NCBI GenBank assembly: GCA_934456315.1
Contig: CAKSHG010000015.1
Span: 1 to 20,791, forward strand
DNA from: an uncultured Oscillospiraceae bacterium
Lineage (GTDB): Bacteria; Bacillota; Clostridia; Oscillospirales; Ruminococcaceae
DNA length: 20,791 nucleotides
Reading direction: 5' to 3'
The position numbers and the translations under genes were made by a program. Within the stretch, counting starts at the first letter, position 1, and every line of letters starts with the position of its first letter. Shown here piece after piece: positions 13,452 to 20,791 of this stretch. Under the pieces are notes generated by a model, which saw nothing but the letters and a program-made list of their open reading frames with translations, was not told where the DNA came from and ran no database searches.

Positions 13452-14876
13452 ATGAACGACGAAGAGATCAGGCAGGAGCCTGATGTGCTGAACCGCTCCG
13501 CTGAACCGACTGAACAGCCCGGCGTTGCTGATAAGGCTGCGCCAGGAGAGTTACCGTTGCCTGCTGACGGACCGGAAGCAAAGGACCCGTCCGCAGCCAC
13601 GCCGGAAGCCCAGGAAACTCCGGAAGCGCCCGCTGCGCCGGGAGCAGCTCCCGGACAGCCTGCTCCGGAGGGAGCCAGGCCGGAAGCGCCGAAGCTTTCC
13701 GACCGGGAGGTCATGCAGCACACAGCGTCCATCTGGCGCTACAGGACCGTAATCGAGGACGGAACGGAGCTCCATACCGAGTTCCACAGCAAGTATGCCA
13801 GAACCGGAAGGTGCTCCGTCATTGGAGCGAGGGTCCGCGGAAAGAAGCACAAGCACGAGGGCACGAACTGCGACGACTGGTTCGAAACCGCCGAATCGGC
13901 GGGCTGCCTGATAGCTGTGGTGTCTGACGGAGCAGGTTCCAGACCGCTCTCGCGCATAGGGGCGAGGGTGAGCTGCGAGGGCGCGGTCGAATACCTCAGA
14001 GGTGCGGTTTCCGGGCTGTTCGAAAAGCAGCCGGAGCTGCGTGACAAGCTCTCCGGAGATATGTCCGGAGCCGATTTCATGTCGGCGTGCGGACAGATGG
14101 CTCCGCTGATACAGAATGCCGCCCGCGCGGGATTTGACGCGGTCATAAGGAAGCTCGGGAGCATCTATTCCGACCCGGCTTACATTGCGAGCCTTGGCAG
14201 GAATCCTACCCTTGCCGATATGGCGGGGACGTTCCTTGCTGCTGTGGTCGTTCCGCTGGAGATAAACGGGCAGCGCGAGAATTTCGTGCTTTCCGCGCAG
14301 ATAGGCGACGGCTGTATCTGCGCCATCGACAGGAACGCCGGACATGAGAGCTGCTTCAAGCTGCTCGGCGAGGCTGACAGCGGCGCGTATTCCGGGGAAA
14401 CTGACTTCCTGTCGGCGAAAACGGTGTCCGAGGGCGTGATCGCCCGCAAGACCCGAATAAGCCGCGGAAAGTCAGACATCATAATGCTGATGAGCGACGG
14501 CGTTGCCGACGATTACTTCCCGGCACAGCCGCAGATGAAACGGCTGGTCCTTGACCTCATGCTCAACGGGATCCTTCCCGTTCCGGGGGGAAAGGCTGAC
14601 CCGCTTCCGCCGGAGCCGGTACGGTTCCCGTCGGTCAGCCCGGATCAGCGTCCGGTCGCCATACAGTACGCAAAGCAGCTGCTAAATGACGGCGAGGACG
14701 CCGACGCGCTCTGGGACAGGCGCGGGGAGCTTGCTCCCTGGTCGCTGGATTCCTGGGGAGGGTTCATCGGGAAGCGCCCGCAGGATAAGCTGCTTACCTG
14801 GCTCGACAACTACAACGAGCGCGGCAGCTTTGACGACCGCACGCTCGTTGTCCTTGACCTGAACACAGACGACTAA
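13452..14876 (+). CDS. PP2C-family protein phosphatase of the TerY-P triad
   Basis: A 474-residue cytoplasmic protein. Residues 1-82 are Pro/Ala/Glu-rich and presumably disordered. From about 120 it follows the PP2C pattern: H-E-G-T-N-C-D-D-W (135-143) at the first metal motif, V-V-S-D-G-A-G-S (156-163) with metal-ligand Asp159, a Q-I-G-D-G strand, L-M-S-D-G-V-A-D-D near 345-353, and F-D-D-R-T-L near 463-468. Metal-binding aspartates therefore appear intact and Mn/Mg-dependent Ser/Thr phosphatase activity is expected. It probably reverses the action of the kinase encoded next. A GGGGGT site precedes the ATG. The C-terminal region around 365-450 has an insert with Pro-rich segments not typical of a minimal PP2C. 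Confidence 0.88.
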   Translation: MNDEEIRQEPDVLNRSAEPTEQPGVADKAAPGELPLPADGPEAKDPSAATPEAQETPEAPAAPGAAPGQPAPEGARPEAPKLSDREVMQHTASIWRYRTVIEDGTELHTEFHSKYARTGRCSVIGARVRGKKHKHEGTNCDDWFETAESAGCLIAVVSDGAGSRPLSRIGARVSCEGAVEYLRGAVSGLFEKQPELRDKLSGDMSGADFMSACGQMAPLIQNAARAGFDAVIRKLGSIYSDPAYIASLGRNPTLADMAGTFLAAVVVPLEINGQRENFVLSAQIGDGCICAIDRNAGHESCFKLLGEADSGAYSGETDFLSAKTVSEGVIARKTRISRGKSDIIMLMSDGVADDYFPAQPQMKRLVLDLMLNGILPVPGGKADPLPPEPVRFPSVSPDQRPVAIQYAKQLLNDGEDADALWDRRGELAPWSLDSWGGFIGKRPQDKLLTWLDNYNERGSFDDRTLVVLDLNTDD

Positions 14877-14919
14877 GGACGCGTGAATAAAACAACGGAA
14901 AAGAAAGGCTGACGGGAAT

Positions 14920-16410
14920 ATGAACAGCGGTCAGATAGTGACTGCGGTGCTGGAGGAGGGCTCGCCGCTTGGCGGCACGCTTGATTTCGTGGTGGACGCG
15001 AACGCGCCCCGGGGCGGAATGAAGCACACGTTCTTCACACCGGACAAGAAATACGCGGTTCAGTTCTTCAATGACCCGCGCGACGGGCAGAACCCGAATA
15101 TCCAGGATCGCATACGCACCATCGTTAGCATATATAACCCCACTCTTTCGGAGCAGGCGGGAGGCGCGCTCGGCAACACCGAAAAGACCGCGGAGTACTT
15201 CCGCAGCCGATTCTGCTGGCCTGTCGCGATAGTCAGCCAGCCGGAGTTCGGGATAGTCTGCCCGACGTATCCGCAGAAGTTCTTCTTCGGCGGGGGCGCT
15301 TCCGCTAACGGACTGAACCTGAAGGGCAAGGACAAGAAAAGCAACTGGTTCACCGGCAGGCTTAGGAAGTACATAGCGCCGGAGGAAAAGGGCGATTTCC
15401 GCACCATGCTCGGCGCTGCCATCTGCCTTTCCAGGAGCATTCGGAGAATGCACCAGGCGGGGCTTGCGCACTCCGACCTTTCCTGCAATAATGTGCTCAT
15501 CGACCCCAGGACAGGCTCGACTGTCGTTATCGACATAGATTCGCTGGTGGTCCCGGGGAAGTATCCCCCGGAGGTCTGCGGCACTACCGGCTACATAGCC
15601 CCGGAGGTGCTTGCAACCCTCGAGTACGACTACAACGACCCGCGGCGCTGTCTGCCCTGCGCAGCGACAGACCTGCACGCGCTGCCGGTGCTTATTTACG
15701 AATACCTCTTTCTTCGCCACCCCTTAAAGGGACCGAAGATACACAGCGCCAATTCCGCCGAGGAGGACGACTACCTCGCGATGGGACCGGAGGCGCTGTT
15801 CATAGAAGACCCCAACGACAGGAGCAACCGCCCGCCGGACCTGAATGTGACGATACAGTCGCTTTCAAAGGGACTGGAGCAGCTGTTCCTGAAGGCGTTC
15901 GTGGACGGGCTGCACGACCCCTCACAGCGCCCCACCGCGATGGAATGGGAGCGGGAGCTCCTGCGCGCGTGGGACAGGCTGGCGAGGTGCGACAACCCCG
16001 GCTGCGAGAAAAAGTGGTTTATCCTCAGAGATGAGAACAGACCAGTATGCCCCTTCTGCGGAACACGCCTCCGGGACAGGGTGATCAGGCTCGGCTTCAA
16101 GAGCATGATGAGGGGCAGGAACGGCGTCTACCGCGACAACGGAGAGGCTATCGCATACGATGGCATGCCGCTGTACGACTGGCACGTCAGTTCCACTGTC
16201 CACAATGATGAAAAGGCGGGCACCGATATGCGGGCGTATATTTGCAGGCATAACGGAATGTGGCTGCTCGTCAACAACGGGGTGGAGGGCATGACCTCTC
16301 CCTCCGGAAGGCTTGTCCCGAAAGGGCAGGCTGTAGAGCTAAGGGACGGCGCAGTGTTCCGCATGACAAACCGTGATGACGGTCTGCTGTGCGAGGTCAC
16401 TGTTTACTAG
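14920..16410 (+). CDS. Ter-linked protein kinase with zinc ribbon and FHA-like C-terminus
   Basis: A 496-residue protein. Residues 30-350 form a protein kinase-like domain: catalytic motif H184-S-D186-L-S-C-N-N191 (HRD-xxxx-N type), a D-I-D at 205-207 in place of DFG, and A-P-E near 227-229. The usual beta-3 lysine of the V-A-I-K motif appears as Gln49 in Y-A-V-Q-F-F, so ATP may be held by another Lys, such as Lys43 or Lys44, or activity may be altered. Residues 357-380 hold four Cys in the spacing of a zinc ribbon (C-x4-C ... C-x2-C). Residues about 400-496 look like an FHA-type beta-sandwich (W-L-L-V-N-N-G ... L-R-D-G-A-V-F), assigned weakly. It would phosphorylate proteins opposed by the upstream PP2C. 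It is 43 nt downstream of the phosphatase, with an AAAGG-type RBS. Confidence 0.85.
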   Translation: MNSGQIVTAVLEEGSPLGGTLDFVVDANAPRGGMKHTFFTPDKKYAVQFFNDPRDGQNPNIQDRIRTIVSIYNPTLSEQAGGALGNTEKTAEYFRSRFCWPVAIVSQPEFGIVCPTYPQKFFFGGGASANGLNLKGKDKKSNWFTGRLRKYIAPEEKGDFRTMLGAAICLSRSIRRMHQAGLAHSDLSCNNVLIDPRTGSTVVIDIDSLVVPGKYPPEVCGTTGYIAPEVLATLEYDYNDPRRCLPCAATDLHALPVLIYEYLFLRHPLKGPKIHSANSAEEDDYLAMGPEALFIEDPNDRSNRPPDLNVTIQSLSKGLEQLFLKAFVDGLHDPSQRPTAMEWERELLRAWDRLARCDNPGCEKKWFILRDENRPVCPFCGTRLRDRVIRLGFKSMMRGRNGVYRDNGEAIAYDGMPLYDWHVSSTVHNDEKAGTDMRAYICRHNGMWLLVNNGVEGMTSPSGRLVPKGQAVELRDGAVFRMTNRDDGLLCEVTVY

Positions 16411-16430
16411 TCCGTTGGGATACGCTGAAT

Positions 16431-16475
16431 AAACCGACCCTTAAGTGCGCTCGTTTTAGCGGCGCGGTTTTGTTT
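16431..16475 (+). terminator. Possible weak terminator or attenuator between kinase and ATPase genes
   Basis: AAACCG (16431-16436) can pair with CGGTTT (16465-16470) around an inner CGCT/AGCG hairpin, followed by TGTTT. The structure is interrupted and stability is uncertain. No promoter is recognised in the 112 nt between kinase and ATPase, so partial read-through would be needed. Confidence 0.35.
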
Positions 16476-16522
16476 CGTTCTGCGTTTCTCCAGTGATTTC
16501 TTTTGAAAGAAAGGGAAAAGTT

Positions 16523-19258
16523 ATGAAGCAGTTTGGTTTGACAGACAAGCAGGCGGAGGAGTCGCGGCAGAAATACGGCGACAACAGCATGACCGAGCAG
16601 GCTTCCGAGAGCTTCTGGGATAAGCTCAAGGGCAACCTCGGCGACCCGATGATAAAGATACTCATCGTCGCTCTGCTGATAAACGTCGTTCTGGCAGTAC
16701 TGGGCGGCGTTGGCATCATCAAGGAGGGCGCTCCGGAGTGGTACGAGCCGCTTGGTATTTTCGTTGCTATCGCGCTTGCGACGCTGGTTTCCACATTCTC
16801 CGAGTACAGGAACGAGAACGCGTTCCAGAAGCTCCAGGAGGAAGCCTCCCGCATCATGTGCAAGGTCTACCGCAACGGCGAGATAGCCGAGGTAGCCATC
16901 AATGATATCGTAGTCGGCGACGCTATCCTGTTACAGTCCGGCGATAAGGTCCCCGCTGACGGTATCATCATCGACGGCGACATCAAGGTCGACCAGTCCG
17001 TACTGAACGGAGAGAGCCGCGAGGCTAAGAAACTCGCAGTCCCCGAGGGCTGGACAGACACTGACGAGAGCCTTAATTTCGACAACGAACACAAGGTTTT
17101 CCGCGGAAGCGTGGTATGTTCCGGCAACGCGGTGATGGAAGTCACCGTAGTCGGCGATAAGTCCGTATACGGTAAGATAGCGAGCGAGCTCCAGACTGAC
17201 GACGACCGCGAAACTCCCCTCAAGGTCAAGCTCGGAAAGCTTGCCGACGGCATAAGCAAGTTCGGCTATATCGGCGGTATCGCCATCGCAGTCGCTATGC
17301 TCGTCAAGACCCTGTTCATGGGCGAGGGCGGCATTGAGGCGTTCCTGTTCGCCGAGGGCGTATTCCAGTGGGCGGCTCTGCTGGAGGCTGTTATCCAGTC
17401 GGTAATGCTCGCGGTAATCATCATCGTAATGGCTGTCCCGGAGGGACTTCCGCTGATGATAGCGATAGTTTCCGCGCAGAACATGGGAAAGATGCTCAAG
17501 GACAACGTCCTTGTAAGAAAGGTCGCAGGTATCGAAACCGCAGGCTCCCTGAATATCCTGTTCTCCGATAAGACCGGCACCATCACCAAGGGCAAGCTCG
17601 AGGCGGTAACGTTCATCGACGGCGCCCTCAATGAATCCAAGAAGTTCGACGACATCGGCGGAAAGCTGAAGGACATTCTGTCGCTGTCTATCCATAAGAA
17701 CACGCTCTCCGTCGTTTCCGGCGAGGGCAAGGATATGAAGGTCATCGGCGGCAACGCCACCGAGCGTGCTATACTCGGCTTTGCGGCTGGTACGGCATGT
17801 TCCGCGGACGTCAGGGCGGTGGGCAATATCCCGTTCAACTCCACAAACAAGTACTCCGCGACCCAGGTGACCGGCGACTACGACCTGACGCTCATCAAGG
17901 GCGCGCCCGAGAAGATACTCCAGAGATGCTCGCAGTACTGGGACGTTAACGGCGAGAAGAAGCCGTTCGACATGACCCAGCTCAACAAGCAGATAGACGA
18001 GCTTGCAAACCGCGCTATCCGCGTGCTGGCTATCGCCACCACGGAGGACGCCCTCGGCGAGGACGCGCTCCCGGACAGCAGCAACTGGACGCTGGTAGGC
18101 GTTGTGGGTATCCGCGACGAGGTACGTCCGGAATCCGTGACTGCTATCGCTGAAGTTAAGGGCGCAGGCGTGCAGGTAGTCATGATAACCGGCGACCGCA
18201 AGGAAACTGCAGTTGCCATCGCAAAGGACGCTGGTCTGCTCGAAAAGGACACCGACGTAGTGCTGACCTCCGACGAGCTTGCAAAGCTCTCCGACGAGGA
18301 GATAAAGAAGATGCTCCCGAATATCCGCGTTATCGCGAGGGCGCTGCCCTCCGACAAGAGCCGCCTGGTACGCCTTGCGCAGGAGCTTGACCTGGTTGCC
18401 GGCATGACCGGCGACGGCGTCAACGACTCCCCGGCGCTCAAGAAAGCGGACGTCGGCTTCGCGATGGGCGGCGGTACGGAAGTCGCAAAGGAAGCTTCCG
18501 ACATCGTTATCCTGGACGACAACTTCAACTCCATCGACCGCGCTATCCTCTACGGAAGAACGATATTCAACTCCATCAGGAAGTTCATCGTATTCCAGCT
18601 CACCATCAACGTTTCTGCGGTGCTGATAAGCTTTATCTGCCCGCTCATCGGACTTGACAACCCGCTGTCCGTTATCCAGATACTGTGGGTCAACCTCGTA
18701 ATGGATACGCTGGCGGCTCTGGCATTCGGCGGCGAGCCGGCTCTCTCCAGATTCATGCACGAGAAGCCCAAGCGCAGAACCGAACAGATAATCAGCAAGA
18801 ACATGATGTCCCAGATAATCACCGGCGCAGGCTGGACGTTCATTATCTCCCTCGCGCTGCTGGTACTCGGCAGCTTTGACGCCGATCCGGCTGTCCCGGG
18901 CGTAAGCTTCCTCGAAAGCTGGGGATTCCTCCGTCAGAACACCCTTGAGGGCGAAACTCACATGTTCCTGCACACCGCGTATTTCGCATTCTTCATCTTC
19001 ATCGCAGTGTTCAACGCGTTCAACGCAAGGACCGACCGTGCGAACCTGTTCGACAACCTCGGCAAGAACAAGGGATTCCTTACGGTATTCGGCATTATCG
19101 CGGTAGTTCAGATACTCATGACCTACCTCGGCGGCGCTATCCTAAGCGGCTACGGTCTGAATGCTATCGAGTGGCTGATGGTGCTTGTGATGGCTATTTC
19201 CATTATCCCTGTCGACCTCATCAGAAAGGGTATCGTCAGGGCAGTATCCAATAAGTAA
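16523..19258 (+). CDS. P-type calcium-transporting ATPase, PMCA-like (P2B)
   Basis: 911 residues from the ATG at 16523, chosen because GAAAGGGAAAAG precedes it; an upstream ATG (16493) lacks a site. Actuator motif N-G-E-S at 162-165, M4 calcium motif A-V-P-E-G-L-P (304-310), phosphorylated Asp349 in D-K-T-G-T, hinge T-G-D-G-V-N-D-S-P near 630, and M6 W-V-N-L-V-M-D. In M5 the Q-L-T-I-N-V-S-A-V sequence resembles plasma-membrane calcium ATPases, which keep one of the two SERCA calcium sites. It should export Ca2+ from the cytoplasm using ATP. About 10 membrane helices; no N-terminal heavy-metal domain. It lies between the TerY-P triad and calcium-binding TerD, suggesting that calcium handling is part of the system. 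The gene may share the terY transcript. Confidence 0.93.
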   Translation: MKQFGLTDKQAEESRQKYGDNSMTEQASESFWDKLKGNLGDPMIKILIVALLINVVLAVLGGVGIIKEGAPEWYEPLGIFVAIALATLVSTFSEYRNENAFQKLQEEASRIMCKVYRNGEIAEVAINDIVVGDAILLQSGDKVPADGIIIDGDIKVDQSVLNGESREAKKLAVPEGWTDTDESLNFDNEHKVFRGSVVCSGNAVMEVTVVGDKSVYGKIASELQTDDDRETPLKVKLGKLADGISKFGYIGGIAIAVAMLVKTLFMGEGGIEAFLFAEGVFQWAALLEAVIQSVMLAVIIIVMAVPEGLPLMIAIVSAQNMGKMLKDNVLVRKVAGIETAGSLNILFSDKTGTITKGKLEAVTFIDGALNESKKFDDIGGKLKDILSLSIHKNTLSVVSGEGKDMKVIGGNATERAILGFAAGTACSADVRAVGNIPFNSTNKYSATQVTGDYDLTLIKGAPEKILQRCSQYWDVNGEKKPFDMTQLNKQIDELANRAIRVLAIATTEDALGEDALPDSSNWTLVGVVGIRDEVRPESVTAIAEVKGAGVQVVMITGDRKETAVAIAKDAGLLEKDTDVVLTSDELAKLSDEEIKKMLPNIRVIARALPSDKSRLVRLAQELDLVAGMTGDGVNDSPALKKADVGFAMGGGTEVAKEASDIVILDDNFNSIDRAILYGRTIFNSIRKFIVFQLTINVSAVLISFICPLIGLDNPLSVIQILWVNLVMDTLAALAFGGEPALSRFMHEKPKRRTEQIISKNMMSQIITGAGWTFIISLALLVLGSFDADPAVPGVSFLESWGFLRQNTLEGETHMFLHTAYFAFFIFIAVFNAFNARTDRANLFDNLGKNKGFLTVFGIIAVVQILMTYLGGAILSGYGLNAIEWLMVLVMAISIIPVDLIRKGIVRAVSNK

Positions 19259-19275
19259 GACTGGAATATTCCCGG

Positions 19276-19298
19276 CAGTCCCGCGTTGCGCGGGGCTG
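19276..19298 (+). promoter_or_regulatory. Stable intercistronic hairpin ahead of terD
   Basis: 19276-19285 pairs with 19289-19298 (10 bp with one G-U) around a 3-nt loop, without a following T-run. It lies between the ATPase stop and the AAAGGAGG site of terD, so it may protect a processed terD mRNA or terminate only weakly. Confidence 0.45.
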
Positions 19299-19335
19299 TA
19301 ACGGGCAACATATGCATTTAAAGGAGGAAAACAAA

Positions 19336-19920
19336 ATGGCAGTAAATCTTTCTAAGGGTCAGCGCGTAAGCCTTGACAAGTCCGTAACACTGGCAAGGAT
19401 AGGTCTTGGCTGGGACACCAACAAGTACGACGGCGGCAGCGATTTCGACCTGGACGCGAGCGTGTTCCTTCTGGGGGCGAACGGAAAGGTCCTCCGCGAC
19501 GAGGATTTCGTATTCTATAACAATCTCAACGGCAGAAACGGCGCAGTAGTCCACACCGGCGATAACCGTACCGGCGAGGGCGACGGCGACGACGAGGCTA
19601 TCATCATCGACTTCACGAAGATACCTCCGGAGATCGAGAAGATCGCAGTTACCGTAACCATTTTCGACGCGCAGAGCCGCAATCAGAACTTCGGTCAGGT
19701 ATCCAACGCGTATGTAAGAGTAGTGAAGATCGACAACCCCGACGATGTTAACGGCGAGGAAGTTATACATTTCGACCTGATGGAGGAATTCTCCATCGAA
19801 ACAGCGCTGGTAGTATGCGAGATCTACCGCTACAACGGCGACTGGAAGTTCAACGCAGTAGCAGCGGGCTATCAGGGCGGACTTGAGGCGCTCTGCCGCG
19901 CTTACGGCGTCAACGTTTAA
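19336..19920 (+). CDS. terD: TerD-family calcium-binding stress protein
   Basis: A 194-residue protein of standard TerD length. It begins with L-S-K-G-Q-R-V-S-L, has the acidic D-F-D-L-D-A-S-V-F-L-L strand (36-46), and the highly conserved H-T-G-D-N-R-T-G-E-G-D-G-D-D-E segment (73-87), whose carboxylates bind calcium in studied TerD proteins. TerD is cytosolic or membrane-associated and is linked to tolerance of tellurite, phage and other stress, with an unclear molecular role. The start at 19336 is supported by AAAGGAGG 7 nt upstream, one of the best sites in the window, suggesting abundant protein. It follows the calcium ATPase by 77 nt and precedes a second TerD-like protein by 26 nt. Confidence 0.95.
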   Translation: MAVNLSKGQRVSLDKSVTLARIGLGWDTNKYDGGSDFDLDASVFLLGANGKVLRDEDFVFYNNLNGRNGAVVHTGDNRTGEGDGDDEAIIIDFTKIPPEIEKIAVTVTIFDAQSRNQNFGQVSNAYVRVVKIDNPDDVNGEEVIHFDLMEEFSIETALVVCEIYRYNGDWKFNAVAAGYQGGLEALCRAYGVNV

Positions 19921-19946
19921 ACAATACCGGTCAGGAGGGAAGCGGC

Positions 19947-20791
19947 TTGTCAGCTCTGTCAGATATCATAGCAAATACCCCGGCGGGGGGGACAGCCGCG
20001 CTCCCGGCGGGTGAGTACGAGGGACCTGTCGTTATAGATAAGCCCGTTACCCTCCGCGGAAACGGCGCGACCGTGTGGGCAAAGCACGGCAGCGTTATAG
20101 AGGTGCGCTCGCAGGGCGTTACCCTTGAGGGGCTGCGCGTTGAGATAACAGAGGGCGCTCTCTCCGAGCCAGCGATAACGGCTAAGTTTCCGGTCGGCAT
20201 CCGGGACGTCGAGGTGCTGGGAACGGTTTCCGGCTTCGGCGCGGAGGACGGCGAGTGCGGTATCCCACGGGCGCTCCAGCTCGGGGAGCTTTCCCCGTCG
20301 GAGGAGAACAGCTTCCGGCTGACGGTGGATATCCCGGCTCCGGCGAGAATTATCTGCACCGCTTCCGGTGTGCGGTTCGAGCCGCAGCAGCTTCCGGCAG
20401 GCAGGACAGATGTAACGCTGTATGTCAGCGGGAGCGGTTCCGCTTCGCTGGTGTATTCGGAGGTCCTGCTGGAATCACAGTTCCGCCGAAGGATATACCT
20501 AAGCGGAAGATTCACGGCGAACGCTCCGGCGGTCAGGGACAGAACCATCTACGAATCTCCGCAGATATCCAGGGATACAGCGCAGGCGCTACCGGCTCCC
20601 GCTCCCGTACCGGCGAAGCAGGAAGCGGCGGACGTCATCTCCGATGTAGGCTCGGCTCCGCTGCCGGACGGGCAGCCGCTGGAGCTTAAAAAGGGACAGC
20701 GCGTCCCGGCTGCCGGGCATGTTTCCGGGAGGGTAGATGTGTACCTCACCGGGCAGCGGCTCGGCGACGCAGATATCGACCCCTACGTTTT
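19947..20791 (+). CDS. Beta-helix-like/TerD fusion protein, truncated by window end
   Basis: An open frame from a TTG at 19947, 8 nt after AGGAGG, runs to the window edge (281 codons seen). No ATG is available near the site. Residues 1-110 look like the start of a right-handed beta-helix of the NosD/pectate-lyase type (L-P-A-G-E-Y-E-G-P-V-V-I, P-V-T-L-R-G, V-T-L-E-G-L-R-V). Residues 115-190 are beta-rich without a recognised domain, 190-243 is a Pro/Ala-rich linker, and from 245 a second TerD-like domain begins (L-E-L-K-K-G-Q-R-V, then V-D-V-Y-L, then D-A-D-I-D-P-Y-V). That TerD start corresponds to residues 4-43 of the upstream TerD. No signal peptide is present, which fits a cytosolic protein. 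Codon choice matches the neighbours. Confidence 0.7.
   Translation, partial: MSALSDIIANTPAGGTAALPAGEYEGPVVIDKPVTLRGNGATVWAKHGSVIEVRSQGVTLEGLRVEITEGALSEPAITAKFPVGIRDVEVLGTVSGFGAEDGECGIPRALQLGELSPSEENSFRLTVDIPAPARIICTASGVRFEPQQLPAGRTDVTLYVSGSGSASLVYSEVLLESQFRRRIYLSGRFTANAPAVRDRTIYESPQISRDTAQALPAPAPVPAKQEAADVISDVGSAPLPDGQPLELKKGQRVPAAGHVSGRVDVYLTGQRLGDADIDPYV

Noticed and set aside
14794..15720. Minus-strand 308-codon open frame opposite the phosphatase end and kinase
   Set aside because: It overlaps two supported genes and has an Arg/Ala-rich composition typical of a shadow frame.
16931..18973. Minus-strand 680-codon open frame opposite the calcium ATPase
   Set aside because: It is the antisense shadow of a well-supported P-type ATPase in GC-rich DNA; no RBS and no recognisable protein motif.

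Overview
The window looks like chromosomal DNA of a Gram-positive Clostridia member, probably Oscillospiraceae/Ruminococcaceae-like. This is an inference from several signs: class B sortases, a SpoIID-domain protein, a ThiI without rhodanese domain paired with a NifS-type cysteine desulfurase, AGGAGG-type ribosome binding sites, sigma-A type promoters and GC-rich coding DNA. No phage or transposon gene is visible.

Left part (1-7990, minus strand): a run of four adjacent stem-loops (3-90) and a terminator lie beyond the end of a seven-gene minus-strand cluster. In transcription order the cluster is cysteine desulfurase, thiI, a PncC/CinA-type amidohydrolase, three tandem class B sortases and a membrane-anchored SpoIID-domain protein. 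Gaps are 1 to 32 nt, so one transcript from an extended -10 promoter near 7985 is likely. It joins tRNA sulfur modification and NAD housekeeping to cell-envelope functions.

Middle (7937-12540): the 351-bp intergenic region holds a helically phased array of TTAC elements, a good plus-strand promoter and a strong hairpin about 95 nt downstream, which together suggest a small RNA. Next come a degenerate PTS EIIA-like protein (minus), a CPA2-type cation/proton antiporter (plus), tRNA-Thr(CGT) (minus), and a two-gene plus-strand operon encoding a signal-peptidase-like membrane protein with a long disordered tail and a ComEA-like helix-hairpin-helix protein.

Right part (12600-20791, plus strand): a promoter with perfect consensus hexamers drives a stress/metal-signalling locus of the Ter type. 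It encodes a TerY-like von Willebrand A protein, a PP2C-type phosphatase, a protein kinase with zinc ribbon and FHA-like tail, a PMCA-like P-type calcium ATPase, a TerD protein and, cut by the window edge, a TTG-started protein that joins a beta-helix-like N-terminus to a second TerD-like domain. VWA, phosphatase and kinase form the known 'TerY-P triad'. The ATPase and the calcium-binding TerD proteins suggest that the output concerns calcium or metal homeostasis.

Most notable are the beta-helix/TerD fusion, the phased TTAC array and its word match upstream of the terY promoter, the candidate small RNA, the sortase trio without a substrate in view, and several enzyme-like proteins that have lost catalytic residues (EIIA-like, signal-peptidase-like, kinase beta-3 lysine).
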